Positions 24,609-34,737 of a stretch of DNA of 51,456 nucleotides are shown here, one piece after another. The position numbers were made by a program, and so were the translations under genes. The stretch covers positions 1 through 51,456 of the forward strand of contig JAGALA010000002.1 in assembly GCA_017625935.1 (NCBI GenBank). Direction: 5' to 3'. Origin of the DNA: Clostridia bacterium (GTDB lineage: Bacteria > Bacillota > Clostridia > Oscillospirales > CAG-272). The notes beneath the pieces are model-generated. The model searched no databases. It was given only the letters and a program-made list of their open reading frames with translations, and had not been told where the DNA came from. The stretch's first letter is position 1, and each line of letters begins with the position of its first letter.

Positions 24609-25334
24609 ATGTTAGATATTTCCGCAATTGATTTTGTAATGGGCGTATTAAGAAGCTTTTTCGGCTATTTTATTGATATTCTTTTACGTCTTCCGGGTGT
24701 CGTTATCGCCGTGTCAGTCCACGGCTTTGCACAGGCGCTTATCGCCACCGCGTTTGGTGACAAGGGTCCGAAAAAGGCGAAAAAGCTGACCCTCGACCCG
24801 ATAACTCATACTGACCCGATCGGTTTTTTGTCACTTCTTCTCTTCCGCTTCGGCTGGGCATATCCCGTTTCGGTAAACACAAGGGATAAAAAGTACCCCA
24901 TGCTAATGCGCTTTCTTGCGATTTTTGCAGGTCCGCTTTCCAACCTTCTTTTGGCGTTTATCGGCTGTCTTATGCTGATTCCCTTGTCAATTCCGCAGGT
25001 TATTGCTTTTTTCAACTCTCACACAGCGCTCGTTTGGACTTACGGTGTTATAAATACGACTATTCAGTCCTTCTGTATCATCAATGCAAATATGGCAATA
25101 TTCAATATGATTCCGTTGCCGCCGCTTGACGGCTTCCGTCTCTTATCTGTGTTTATTCCAAGGCACGCGTACAAGAATCTTATGCGATATGAAAGCCATT
25201 TTTCACTTGGATTTATGATCATTTTGCTTGTTGACTACTATTTCTTCGGATATATAGGCGATGCATTCCTCAAGATTACAAGCTTTATTTTGAACGATTG
25301 CTTTGCAAGCTTAATTAACTTCATTTTCTTTTAG
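24609..25334 (+). CDS. Site-2-protease-like (M50) membrane protein without HExxH
   Basis: A 241-residue membrane protein with about five hydrophobic segments and the layout of the short M50/YwhC-type metalloproteases: AKKLTLDPITHTDPIGFLSL, a WAYPVSVN segment, FLAIFAGPLSNLLLAF, and the third-ligand motif MIPLPPLDGFR. The position normally occupied by HExxH reads HGFAQ, so the catalytic Glu and second His are absent. It is therefore likely an inactive relative, or one with a different role. It lies between engB and scpA. Confidence 0.8.
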   Translation: MLDISAIDFVMGVLRSFFGYFIDILLRLPGVVIAVSVHGFAQALIATAFGDKGPKKAKKLTLDPITHTDPIGFLSLLLFRFGWAYPVSVNTRDKKYPMLMRFLAIFAGPLSNLLLAFIGCLMLIPLSIPQVIAFFNSHTALVWTYGVINTTIQSFCIINANMAIFNMIPLPPLDGFRLLSVFIPRHAYKNLMRYESHFSLGFMIILLVDYYFFGYIGDAFLKITSFILNDCFASLINFIFF

Positions 25335-25342
25335 AGGTTAGA

Positions 25343-26122
25343 ATGGAACAAATTATTTATAAAATCGAGCTATTCGAGGGGCCGCTTGACCTCTTGCTCA
25401 GCTTGATTTCAAAGAACAAAATGAGCATTGAGGATATTAAGATTTCCGTAATATGCGACCAATATATGGAATACATCAATACGATGCAAAAGCTTGATAT
25501 CGAGCTTTCCTCGGAGTTTATCGTTATGGCATCTCAGCTTATGCTGATAAAGAGCCGCACGCTCTTACCAAGAATGAACGATGACGACGGCGAGGACCCT
25601 GCCGAGGAGCTTGCTCGCGCACTTTTGGAATACAAGCGCGCAAAGGAGGCATCGGGAAAATTAGGCGGTCTTTACTCGCAATTCAGCGGCAGATACCAAA
25701 AGGACACGGACGAAATTTCGCCCGACCGTACCTACGTTGCCGACCACAGCGTTGACCTGCTTTCAAAAGCCTTGATGAGCGTAATGAGCAATATAGAGGT
25801 GAGCGACGAGGTGGCATCAGAGAAAATCAAGCCGCTTATCTCGACGCGTACCGTTTCCGTTGGTGAAAAGGTGTTTGCCGTTTTAAGAATCCTTGTTGTA
25901 AACGGCGGCACGGTAAATATTATCGACTGCTTTGAGGGCGTGCGCACAAAGCACGAGGCGGTTGCAACCTTTATGGCACTACTTGAAATGCTCCGTGCAG
26001 GCAGAATCACGCTTGAAGAAACCGATGAGGTGTTAAACAACGGCGTAATTAATATCGAAAATAACGTATATATTAACCTCTATGAAGGCAAAATAAGAGG
26101 TAAGGAGGAAAACAATGGATAA
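25343..26122 (+). CDS. scpA: Segregation and condensation protein ScpA
   Basis: The 259-residue kleisin subunit of the SMC complex. The N-terminal motif LFEGPLDLLLSLISKNKMSI, the VMASQLMLIKSRTLLP helix and a C-terminal winged helix (TFMALLEMLRAGRITLEETD) are typical. The end overlaps scpB by 8 bases. Confidence 0.96.
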   Translation: MEQIIYKIELFEGPLDLLLSLISKNKMSIEDIKISVICDQYMEYINTMQKLDIELSSEFIVMASQLMLIKSRTLLPRMNDDDGEDPAEELARALLEYKRAKEASGKLGGLYSQFSGRYQKDTDEISPDRTYVADHSVDLLSKALMSVMSNIEVSDEVASEKIKPLISTRTVSVGEKVFAVLRILVVNGGTVNIIDCFEGVRTKHEAVATFMALLEMLRAGRITLEETDEVLNNGVINIENNVYINLYEGKIRGKEENNG

Positions 26123-26801
26123 GCCCGAGCTTGATACAAAAAATATAGAAAGCGCAATTGAAGCGATTCTTTTTGCGGCGGGACACCCCGTTACCTACGA
26201 AAAGCTTGGTGAATCACTTGACCTTTTCGAGTCTCAGGTTAGAAAAAAGGTAACTGAGTTTGCAAAAGAATACAATGCTGACACGCGCCGCGGAATTATG
26301 CTTCTTACCTTTGAGGACTCGTGCCAGCTTTGCACAAAGGAGCAATATATTCCGTTTATTAAGGATGCGCTCGGCATTAAAAAGGGCGGCAACCTTTCAA
26401 ATTCCTCGCTTGAGGTGCTTGCTATCGTTGCTTACAACGAGCCTGTTACAAGGGCGTTTATCGACACGGTAAGAAAGGTTGACAGCGCGTACGTTGTTTC
26501 CTCTCTTTGCGAAAAAAATCTTATCGAGGCGTGCGGCCGTCTTGACGTGCCCGGCAGACCTCATATTTACAGAACCACACCCACGTTTTTAAGGTGCTTT
26601 GGAATTGAATCCTTGGAGCAGCTTCCGTTTGTTGATATTCCGCGCGCCGCACCCGAGGGCGAAATTATTCCGCTTGATATTGAGGTGCCCGAATCAGAAA
26701 CAAACTCAAACAAGGAGCTACTTGAGCAGCTTATTCCAAATAACGACGCTTCCGAGGCAGATGATGAGGCGCAAGCGCCCGAGCAGCTTGAAATTATCTA
26801 A
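26115..26801 (+). CDS. scpB: Segregation and condensation protein ScpB
   Basis: The 228-residue partner of ScpA with two winged-helix domains (IEAILFAAGHPVTYEKLGES and LSNSSLEVLAIVAYNEPVTR) and the closing VPGRPHIYRTTPTFLRCFGI. An acidic tail of about 30 residues follows. AAGGAGG precedes the start. Confidence 0.96.
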   Translation: MDKPELDTKNIESAIEAILFAAGHPVTYEKLGESLDLFESQVRKKVTEFAKEYNADTRRGIMLLTFEDSCQLCTKEQYIPFIKDALGIKKGGNLSNSSLEVLAIVAYNEPVTRAFIDTVRKVDSAYVVSSLCEKNLIEACGRLDVPGRPHIYRTTPTFLRCFGIESLEQLPFVDIPRAAPEGEIIPLDIEVPESETNSNKELLEQLIPNNDASEADDEAQAPEQLEII

Positions 26802-26932
26802 TTTTCTCAAAATACACCCACACGTGTCTGTTTTTGAGTAAATTTTTTACCAATCACATATAAAATTAATTCCCCTTACATATTCTCAAATTGCTTTATG
26901 GGCGTGCGCTCGTAAAATTTCACGGGGGATTT

Positions 26933-27475
26933 ATGATATTTTATGTTTTACTCGCATTAGCTTCTCTTTTTGGCTTGTTGCTTTTTTTGCCCGTCAAGTT
27001 TATTATTTCCTATAAGGACGAAATTTCCGTTTCCTTTCGATTTCTTTTTATTAAAAAGAAAATCCCCATTGACACACCGTGGAAGGGTAAAAGCGTATCG
27101 TCCTTTTTAGGCGAGTTATCGGGCGTTAAGGATAAAATATTTGACCTTTATGGCAAGCTAAACGGTAAAATAAAAATAGCAAGGCTTGAAATTTCAGCAA
27201 GCGTCGGTATAGGTGATGCGTTTTTCTTTCCGCTCATTTTCGGCGCGGTAAACGGTGCAGTCGGTGCATTTTTAGCTACGCTCGACTCGACGATTGGCAT
27301 AAATAAAAAAAGGTGCCGCGTGAGCGTAAAATGTGCAAATTTAGACACTCCTGCCGCTATTTTTGGCAAAATCATTCTTAAAGCCTCACTTTTTAATTTC
27401 CTTTTTGCCTCTACATATACCTTTTTTAAGGCATTATTCAAGGGAGGAAAAAATGGAAGAAAGCAAGCAAAGTGA
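26933..27475 (+). CDS. DUF2953-family protein
   Basis: A 180-residue protein with one N-terminal membrane segment (FYVLLALASLFGLLLFLPV) and a predicted beta-rich remainder (ISYKDEISVSFRFLFIKKKI). DUF2953 genes are routinely found before ytfJ in spore formers; the function is unknown. The start at 26933 (after GGGGGA) is preferred over an in-frame ATG at 26891. It overlaps ytfJ by 23 bases. Confidence 0.8.
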   Translation: MIFYVLLALASLFGLLLFLPVKFIISYKDEISVSFRFLFIKKKIPIDTPWKGKSVSSFLGELSGVKDKIFDLYGKLNGKIKIARLEISASVGIGDAFFFPLIFGAVNGAVGAFLATLDSTIGINKKRCRVSVKCANLDTPAAIFGKIILKASLFNFLFASTYTFFKALFKGGKNGRKQAK

Positions 27476-27869
27476 AATAATAAAATTGGCGCTCGAAAAC
27501 GCGAAATCAATTCTCAAGGAGGATACCGCCTTGGGCACACCTATCACGGTGTCGGGCGGGACAACTATAATTCCGATTTCAAAAATTTCGGTTGGAGTTG
27601 CAAGCGGCGGTCTTGACTATTTCGGAAAATCACAGGGTGGGTCAAACAGCGAGGAGAAAAAGAAGAACTTCGGCGGCGGTGGCGGCACGGGTGTAAACGT
27701 AACGCCTCTTGGCTTTCTGGTTGTCAGCGCACTTGGCAACGTGGAGCTGCTCACCTTAGACTCCCCCGCCAAGGATCTTACGTCACATATTTTTGAATTT
27801 GTTTCAAATTCACCCGAATTTTTTGAAAAGATAAAAAATAATTTTTTTAGTGGCAAGCAAGGCGGCTAA
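27453..27869 (+). CDS. ytfJ: Spore protein YtfJ/GerW
   Basis: A 138-residue protein of the GerW family, involved in spore formation or germination. Family signature: LGTPITVSGGTTIIPISKIS, VGVASGGLDYFGK, a glycine-rich GGGGGTGVNVTPLGFLVV. The start at 27453 follows AAGGGAGG and lies inside the DUF2953 gene. Confidence 0.9.
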   Translation: MEESKQSEIIKLALENAKSILKEDTALGTPITVSGGTTIIPISKISVGVASGGLDYFGKSQGGSNSEEKKKNFGGGGGTGVNVTPLGFLVVSALGNVELLTLDSPAKDLTSHIFEFVSNSPEFFEKIKNNFFSGKQGG

Positions 27870-27880
27870 AAACAAAAAAT

Positions 27881-27905
27881 TAGTCTAATTCAGACTAAAA
27901 CCTTT
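27881..27905 (+). terminator. Weak terminator-like hairpin after ytfJ
   Basis: TTAGTCT-AATTC-AGACTAA followed by a short T-containing stretch (CCTTTT). A 7-bp stem only, so termination would be partial. Confidence 0.4.
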
Positions 27906-27979
27906 TATCCGCAATTTTTGAATTTTTTGACTTAATTTTATATTGATTTTTTGCACACAATAGTAAAAAAGGAGCTTTT

Positions 27980-29143
27980 ATGTGCAGAAAAATCAGTTTT
28001 TTACTATTATTTTTAACGGTTTTTTCACTTTTCACCTTGCCTCTGCACGCACTTTCTCTATCGGCAAAGAGCGCAATATTGATTGAGGGGCAAAGCGGTG
28101 AGGTAATTTACGAAAAAAACGCGTGCGAGATGCTTTCTATGGCAAGCACAACCAAAATTATGACAGCAATAGTCGCGCTTGAAAGCGGGTGCGACCTTGA
28201 CAAAAAATATAAAATACCGCCCGAGGCGATAGGAATTGAGGGCTCAAGCATATATTTAACCAACGATGAGGAGCTTTCCCTGCGTGAGCTGCTTTATGCC
28301 CTTATGCTTGAGAGCGCAAACGATTCAGCCGTGGCTATTGCTATCATAACCTATGGAAGCCTTGAAAATTTCGTTGAAAAAATGAATGAAAAGGCGGCGG
28401 AGCTTAACCTTTCAAGCACACATTTTGAAAATCCGCACGGGCTTGACGCTGAAAACCACCACTCAAGCGCACTTGATTTAGCCACTCTTGCCAAATATGC
28501 TCTTGAAAACGAGCTTTTTGCTAAGATTGTTAAGACAAGGACGTACAAAATCGGCGGGGAAAACACCTTGCCTCGCACGCTTGTTAACCATAACAAGCTG
28601 CTCCGCCTCTATGACGGTGCAAGCGGCGTAAAAACGGGCTATACCAAGAAAACGGGCAGATGCCTTGTTTCCTCAGCATTTCGGGACGGTGTCAGCTTAA
28701 TTGCCGTCACCTTAAACGCGCCGAGCGATTGGCACGACCACGCCGAGCTTTTTGACTACGGCTTCTCTCTTTACGAGTCGGTTAGCTTGGCTGACATCGG
28801 CGACTACACCGTGGAGCTACCTATCTTAAATGGAAAAAAATCAACCGCCTTAGCGGTAAACGATAGCGCGTTTTCCTTTACACAAAGGAAGGGCGAGGGT
28901 GATTTTTACGCGGTTTTAGAGGTAAATGACGAAATAAGCGCGCCGATTTATAAGGGTGACTCTCTTGGCAAGATAGTATTTTACAAAAATGACGAAAAAA
29001 TTGGCGAAACTAATATTGTTTCGCTTGAAAATATAAAGAAAAAGGAAGAAAAACGCTTCCTTACAGGACTGATAGACTATGGAAAAAATAAGATTGCAAA
29101 AATATTTCACCGACCTTGGAATAATGTCGCGCCGCGCGAGTGA
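27980..29143 (+). CDS. D-alanyl-D-alanine carboxypeptidase, DacF type
   Basis: A 387-residue secreted low-molecular-weight penicillin-binding protein. A signal peptide ends near LPLHA. Catalytic motifs: STTK (56-59), SAN (112-114), KTG (218-220). It trims the terminal D-Ala of peptidoglycan stem peptides; the position beside ytfJ and scpAB suggests the sporulation form DacF. It overlaps rluB by 65 bases. Confidence 0.92.
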   Translation: MCRKISFLLLFLTVFSLFTLPLHALSLSAKSAILIEGQSGEVIYEKNACEMLSMASTTKIMTAIVALESGCDLDKKYKIPPEAIGIEGSSIYLTNDEELSLRELLYALMLESANDSAVAIAIITYGSLENFVEKMNEKAAELNLSSTHFENPHGLDAENHHSSALDLATLAKYALENELFAKIVKTRTYKIGGENTLPRTLVNHNKLLRLYDGASGVKTGYTKKTGRCLVSSAFRDGVSLIAVTLNAPSDWHDHAELFDYGFSLYESVSLADIGDYTVELPILNGKKSTALAVNDSAFSFTQRKGEGDFYAVLEVNDEISAPIYKGDSLGKIVFYKNDEKIGETNIVSLENIKKKEEKRFLTGLIDYGKNKIAKIFHRPWNNVAPRE

Positions 29144-29807
29144 AAAAGTAATTTTGGCAGGAAACGTCAAAATCAACGGCAAAACAGCGCAGCTTGGCGA
29201 CAAGGTTGACCCCGAAAACGACACGGTTGTGTATAACGGTAAGGTGATAAAGCCCGACGGCGAGAAAAAACGCTATATTATGCTTAACAAACCGCTTGGC
29301 TACGTCACCACAACGAGTGACGAAAAGGGGCGCGAAACGGTGCTTTCACTCCTTGGCGGGCTTGACACTCGCGTGTACCCTGTCGGCAGGCTCGATATGT
29401 ACAGCGAGGGGCTTTTAATTCTCACCAACGACGGCGAGCTTACAAACCGCTTAACACACCCGAAGCACAATATGATAAAGACGTACAGCGTTATTATAAA
29501 GGGAGAGATTTCTCCCGACGCGCTACATACCTTAAATTCACCGATGGAAATTGACGGCTATAAATTAAAGCCCGTTAAAGTAAGGGTTGTATCGCTCAAA
29601 TACGGCAATTCAAACACCCTTTTTACGCTAAACGAGGGCAGAAACCGTCAGATAAGAAAAATGTGCGATAAATGCGGGCTGACCATTATGCGCTTAACGC
29701 GCATTTCAATAGGCAAATTAAAGCTCGGTGAGCTTGAAAGAGGAAAATACCGCGACCTAACGCCCGCCGAGGTTGCATACCTAAAGGGCGAGAGCGAGAC
29801 AATTTAA
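29079..29807 (+). CDS. rluB: Pseudouridine synthase RluB/RsuA family
   Basis: A 242-residue protein with an N-terminal S4 domain (IRLQKYFTDLGIMSRRASEK) and the RsuA-type catalytic domain: GRLDMYSEGLLILTNDG with the catalytic Asp, and NEGRNRQIRKMCDKCGL. It modifies uridine in large-subunit rRNA. The start is inside the carboxypeptidase gene. Confidence 0.93.
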   Translation: MEKIRLQKYFTDLGIMSRRASEKVILAGNVKINGKTAQLGDKVDPENDTVVYNGKVIKPDGEKKRYIMLNKPLGYVTTTSDEKGRETVLSLLGGLDTRVYPVGRLDMYSEGLLILTNDGELTNRLTHPKHNMIKTYSVIIKGEISPDALHTLNSPMEIDGYKLKPVKVRVVSLKYGNSNTLFTLNEGRNRQIRKMCDKCGLTIMRLTRISIGKLKLGELERGKYRDLTPAEVAYLKGESETI

Positions 29808-29817
29808 GGAGGAAGCA

Positions 29818-30192
29818 ATGCTAACAGTTTTACCTATACAATCAAAGGACGAGCAAAGGGAGCTTTGCCAAAAATGCCACGTAGAATACGATGTAGAGTC
29901 CTTCTGCTACCGTGCAGACGACGGCGATTTTATCGGAATTTGCCAATTTAGCTTTGAGGGCGGCGTTGGATACATAAAAAACCTTGCATACAGAGACGGC
30001 GCGGACGACACCGAGGCTATGATAATTATGCTTCGCGCAACAATGAGCTTTATGCACCGTTGCGGGCTTGATACCTCAGAGCTACTTCCAAACTGTATGC
30101 CCGAAAACCTACGAAATATCTCGGGCTACCAAAAAAACGAAAACGGAGTTTATACCGTGGACCTGAAAAAATTCTACGGTCATTGTCACTGA
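29818..30192 (+). CDS. Small GNAT-like protein
   Basis: A 124-residue protein. The beta-strand pair GDFIGICQFSFEGGVGYIKN followed by a helix with AMIIMLRATMSFMHRCG resembles the core of GNAT acetyltransferases, but the acetyl-CoA P-loop (Q/RxxGxG/A) is not evident. It starts 10 bases after rluB behind AAGGAGG and is probably co-transcribed. Assignment is tentative. Confidence 0.45.
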   Translation: MLTVLPIQSKDEQRELCQKCHVEYDVESFCYRADDGDFIGICQFSFEGGVGYIKNLAYRDGADDTEAMIIMLRATMSFMHRCGLDTSELLPNCMPENLRNISGYQKNENGVYTVDLKKFYGHCH

Positions 30193-30193
30193 T

Positions 30194-30406
30194 ATGAAAA
30201 AGAAATTTACCGTATTATTTACAATTCTGTGGGTATTTTTGGCAATCACCTCACCAATAGTTCTATTGCTTGATTTTATACAGGATGCACTAAAGATACA
30301 AATTGTTTCGCCGCCGCTTTACTACGTTATCCTTGGTATTATGGCGGTGCTTTACATTTTGTTCGCCATCGGAGCAATTATTGCCTGCAAAAAAGGCAAA
30401 ATGTGA
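30194..30406 (+). CDS. Small membrane protein, two predicted helices
   Basis: A 70-residue protein with two hydrophobic helices (FTVLFTILWVFLAITSPIVL and YYVILGIMAVLYILFAIGA) and a basic C terminus KKGKM. It begins one base after the stop of the previous gene. Not recognised. Confidence 0.6.
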   Translation: MKKKFTVLFTILWVFLAITSPIVLLLDFIQDALKIQIVSPPLYYVILGIMAVLYILFAIGAIIACKKGKM

Positions 30407-30476
30407 CAAAATAAATATTATTATTTGTTCATATGTGAATATGTAGATATATTTCCAAGGAAATTTTAATAAGCAA

Positions 30477-30503
30477 AAACGGACACGAAATTCGTGTCCG
30501 TTT
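30477..30503. terminator. Terminator of the lon-rluB gene series
   Basis: AAACGGACACGAA pairs with TTCGTGTCCGTTT across one base, a perfect 13-bp dyad. The T run after it is short (TTTG). It lies 70 bases after the small membrane gene. Confidence 0.7.
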
Positions 30504-30545
30504 GTCATATTACTATATACTTTGCTGGTTTTTTCTACCAATGAA

Positions 30546-30578
30546 GCGGGACGCCGAGGGCGTCGTCCCCTACAAAAC
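30546..30578. repeat. REP-like palindrome (GGGACGCC type)
   Basis: GACGCC-GAG-GGCGTC nested within GGGAC/GTCCC, followed by CTACAAAACG. A related element is at 34408-34433 (GGACAG...CTGTCC, then CTACGG). Non-coding, in the groEL/lon-series intergenic gap. Confidence 0.65.
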
Positions 30579-30597
30579 GTCCAACATGCAAAGCGGT

Positions 30598-30718
30598 AAT
30601 TCATGCCCTCAGGCATTTCACGATTGTCCAAAACAATCATTTCACGACCGATAGGTCATTTCATAAATTCGCGTTAGCGGATTTTTTTCATTGCGTTACA
30701 CTTGTTAAAGTGTCACGC
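30598..30718. repeat. Hairpin array downstream of groEL (linker ATTTCA)
   Basis: Together with the preceding terminator and REP element this accounts for the 316-base gap. Five consecutive hairpins: ATGCC-CTCA-GGCAT, GATTGT-CCAAA-ACAATC, GACC-GATA-GGTC, AAATTCGC-GTTA-GCGGATTT and GCGTTACACT-TGTTAA-AGTGTCACGC (one mismatch). Linkers are ATTTCAC, ATTTCAT and similar. The groEL stop is 5 bases beyond. Confidence 0.85.
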
Positions 30719-30722
30719 ACTA

Positions 30723-32653
<1,931 letters not shown>

Positions 32654-32675
32654 TTAATTATCCTCCTTGGTCATT

Positions 32676-32702
32676 TTAGCACTCTTTTGGTGTGAGTGCT
32701 AA
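32676..32702. promoter_or_regulatory. CIRCE operator (HrcA site) of groES-groEL
   Basis: TTAGCACTC-N9-GAGTGCTAA, an exact match to the CIRCE consensus. It lies between the promoter at 32714-32742 and the groES start, so HrcA would repress the operon until heat stress. The hrcA gene is not in this window. Confidence 0.97.
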
Positions 32703-32713
32703 TTACAAACTAT

Positions 32714-32742
32714 ATTCTACATTCAATTATATTAAAAGTCAA
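32714..32742 (-). promoter_or_regulatory. Sigma-A promoter of groES-groEL
   Basis: On the minus strand TTGACT (32737-32742), a 17-base spacer, and TAGAAT (32714-32719), directly upstream of the CIRCE operator. Confidence 0.85.
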
Positions 32743-32940
32743 GGCATATAGAACAATGTTCACAAAATCTTAACAATTTAATATAAATAGCCCGAAATCC
32801 CTTGAAATACAAAGATATTCGCGCTTTTTTGCGCGTTGTATTTGAGCAATTTTTTTCAAAAATCAACCGCTTTTATTATCATTTAAGGAAGCATTTTTGA
32901 ATAGTATATTCTAAATAATTTTGATAGCGGCGGTGAAAAA

Positions 32941-34209
32941 ATGAACCATTTTACTGATTTTATATGCGGAATAATTTTGCCGCTTTTGCTTTTTGGCGGC
33001 GGCGTTTTTTATCTTTTTAAGCTCCGTTTTTTCTTCATTCTGCACCCGCGGCGATTTTTTCGGGCGCTGAAAGGTGCTGACGGCGGCTCTCTCAAATCTC
33101 TTTCGGTTGCGCTTGCGGGCACGCTCGGCATTGGCAATATCGTCGGTGTCGCCAGTGCGATTTTGGCGGGCGGATACGGCGCGGTTTTTTGGATGGTTGC
33201 CTCGTCGCTTCTCTCGATGGGCTTGAAATACGCCGAGGTTTTTCTCGCAATGAAATCGCAAAGGAGCAAGAGCGGCGTCCTTTACGGCGGCGCACCGTAC
33301 TATATTTACGACGGAGCACGTGCGCGCTTCGGGTGCAATGCTGCATTTGCCCTCGGCTCATTATTTGCCGTTTTTTCAATCATAAATTCACTCACCACGG
33401 GAAATTTGGTGCAAATTAACGCCATTTCATCTCTTTTCCCCATCTCACCCCTACTCCTCGGTGTCATATTGGCTTTGGCGGTCTTTTTCATCATTTTACG
33501 GGGGCAAAAGAGCGTTAGCGCGGTATCTTCAGCATTAATTCCGCTTCTTTCCGCATTTTATATCGTCCTTTGCTTAATTATTATTTTCAAAAACATTTCA
33601 AGTGTACCGCTTGCGCTGCTTCGGATTTTGCGCGACGCGTTTGACCTAAAAAGCCTGACGGGCGGTGTGCTTGGCTATGGAATTTCAAGCGCGATACGGT
33701 ACGGGGTAAGCCGAGGACTGCTTTCAAACGAGGCGGGCGCGGGCACTTCTCCTCTTGCACACGCAACGTCAAGCTCGGAGCCGCACGCACAAGCCTGTCT
33801 TGGAATTTTTGAGGTTTTTTTTGATACGGTTGTGCTTTGCACCCTGAGCGCTCTTGTTTTGATTCTTTCGGGCGCGGGGGGCGGCGGTGATGCATTTTCC
33901 TTTGTTATCCGTGCGTTTGGAGGCGAGCTTGGTGCGCTCGGAAAATACGGCGTGTCCGTCTCCTGCCTGCTTTTTGCCGTTGCCACGGTGGCGGCGCAGT
34001 ATTTCTACGGTGCGGAGTCGCTCCGCTTTATCACGCGCTCACGCCTTTTGCACGTAATTTTCAGCATTGTTTTCTTCTCCGTCACCGTTTTCAGCGCCGT
34101 GATTCCTAATAGCATAATGTGGCAAATCTCCGACCTCGCTCTTGCAACAATGACTATTTTCAATTTAATTGCGATAATTGCGCTCAACAAAAATGTTACC
34201 TACAAATAG
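32941..34209 (+). CDS. Sodium/alanine symporter family amino acid carrier (AGCS)
   Basis: A 422-residue membrane protein with about 11 hydrophobic helices. Family motifs: ALAGTLGIGNIVGVASAI, GAVFWMVASSLLSMGLKYAE, GVSRGLLSNEAGAGTSPLAH. It would import alanine or glycine with sodium. The start is preceded only by a weak GGCGGTG. The last 26 codons recur downstream of the stop (34296-34373). Confidence 0.92.
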   Translation: MNHFTDFICGIILPLLLFGGGVFYLFKLRFFFILHPRRFFRALKGADGGSLKSLSVALAGTLGIGNIVGVASAILAGGYGAVFWMVASSLLSMGLKYAEVFLAMKSQRSKSGVLYGGAPYYIYDGARARFGCNAAFALGSLFAVFSIINSLTTGNLVQINAISSLFPISPLLLGVILALAVFFIILRGQKSVSAVSSALIPLLSAFYIVLCLIIIFKNISSVPLALLRILRDAFDLKSLTGGVLGYGISSAIRYGVSRGLLSNEAGAGTSPLAHATSSSEPHAQACLGIFEVFFDTVVLCTLSALVLILSGAGGGGDAFSFVIRAFGGELGALGKYGVSVSCLLFAVATVAAQYFYGAESLRFITRSRLLHVIFSIVFFSVTVFSAVIPNSIMWQISDLALATMTIFNLIAIIALNKNVTYK

Positions 34210-34221
34210 TGCGTAAATGTA

Positions 34222-34292
34222 CACCTCATCCACCACAATGTGGTCCCCCTTCTGCACAAGGCACGCCACAAGGGTGCCCTCCAGGGGAAGGC
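34222..34292. repeat. REP-like palindromic element (CACCTCATCC type) after the symporter gene
   Basis: It begins CACCTCATCC like the element at 17638. Hairpins ACCAC-AAT-GTGGT and GGCAC-GCCACAAGG-GTGCC, and it ends AGGGGAAGGC. It separates the symporter 3' end from a second copy of it. Confidence 0.85.
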
Positions 34293-34295
34293 AAT

Positions 34296-34373
34296 TACCT
34301 CGCCCTTGCCACTATGACCATTTTCAATTTAATTGCAATAATTGCGCTCAACAAAAGAGTTGACTACAAATAG
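34296..34373 (+). pseudogene. Second copy of the symporter gene 3' end
   Basis: Repeats the last 25 sense codons and TAG of the gene ending at 34209, followed by 16 identical bases (TGCGTAAATGTACACC). Within the coding part the changes are synonymous at five codons; two codons near the end (Asn to Arg, Thr to Asp) and the first codon differ. It has no start codon. Confidence 0.88.
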
Positions 34374-34403
34374 TGCGTAAATGTACACCAATTGAATTTT
34401 TTG

Positions 34404-34500
34404 CGGACAGTCGGGGACGCCTGTCCCTACGGTAAATTGTTCGTTGTTTTGTAGGCGGACGTTTTGCCACCCCGTTTCGTTTGGTACGTATCGGTAAAAT
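34404..34500. repeat. Composite of small repeat motifs between the symporter remnant and the LRR terminator
   Basis: Contains a GGACAG/CTGTCC palindrome around GGGGACGCCTGTCCC and, at 34484-34497, a motif GGTACGTATCGGTA resembling GGTACGAAACGGTA at 5027 and 5170. No gene is seen. With the REP element, the remnant and the terminator this accounts for the gap 34210-34581. Confidence 0.55.
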
Positions 34501-34534
34501 CTGCCACAACACAGGCATCTATAATATTGCGCTA

Positions 34535-34564
34535 AAAAGCCGTGCAGTTTTCTGCACGGCTTTT
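34535..34564. terminator. Terminator of the LRR1-small-protein operon
   Basis: AAAAGCCGTGCAG-TTTT-CTGCACGGCTTTT, a perfect 13-bp stem with A and T runs, usable in both directions. It lies 18 bases past the stop of the 51-residue gene. Confidence 0.9.
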
Positions 34565-34581
34565 GATATATTTTTTGATTT

Positions 34582-34737
34582 TTATTTGAATAAGTCAAAC
34601 GCGCCCAATATTACGTTACCTATCGAGTTGCCGTTTTCGTCCTTGGTTTCCTCGATGGTGTATTTTATCTCGCCCGACATAAGTATATCGCTTATTTCAA
34701 GCTCGGTGCGCTCATATTTTGGAGAAATATATTTCAT
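34582..34737 (-). CDS. 51-residue conserved small protein coupled to LRR1
   Basis: A short gene whose ATG overlaps the stop of the LRR gene by one base (TAATG), so it is translationally coupled. It encodes 51 residues beginning MKYISPKYE, with SDILMSGEIKYTIEET in the middle and GAFDLFK at the end; no signal peptide or cysteine. A second full-length copy of the same length follows the LRR gene at 39375, and a truncated copy follows the one at 36551. Conservation of length, position and sequence shows it is a real gene. The function is unknown. Confidence 0.8.
   Translation of the reverse strand: MKYISPKYERTELEISDILMSGEIKYTIEETKDENGNSIGNVILGAFDLFK

Noticed and set aside
34119..34373. An 84-codon open frame covering the symporter 3' end and its second copy
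   Set aside because: It is out of frame with the symporter and crosses the palindromic element; only the duplicated end resembles a protein.
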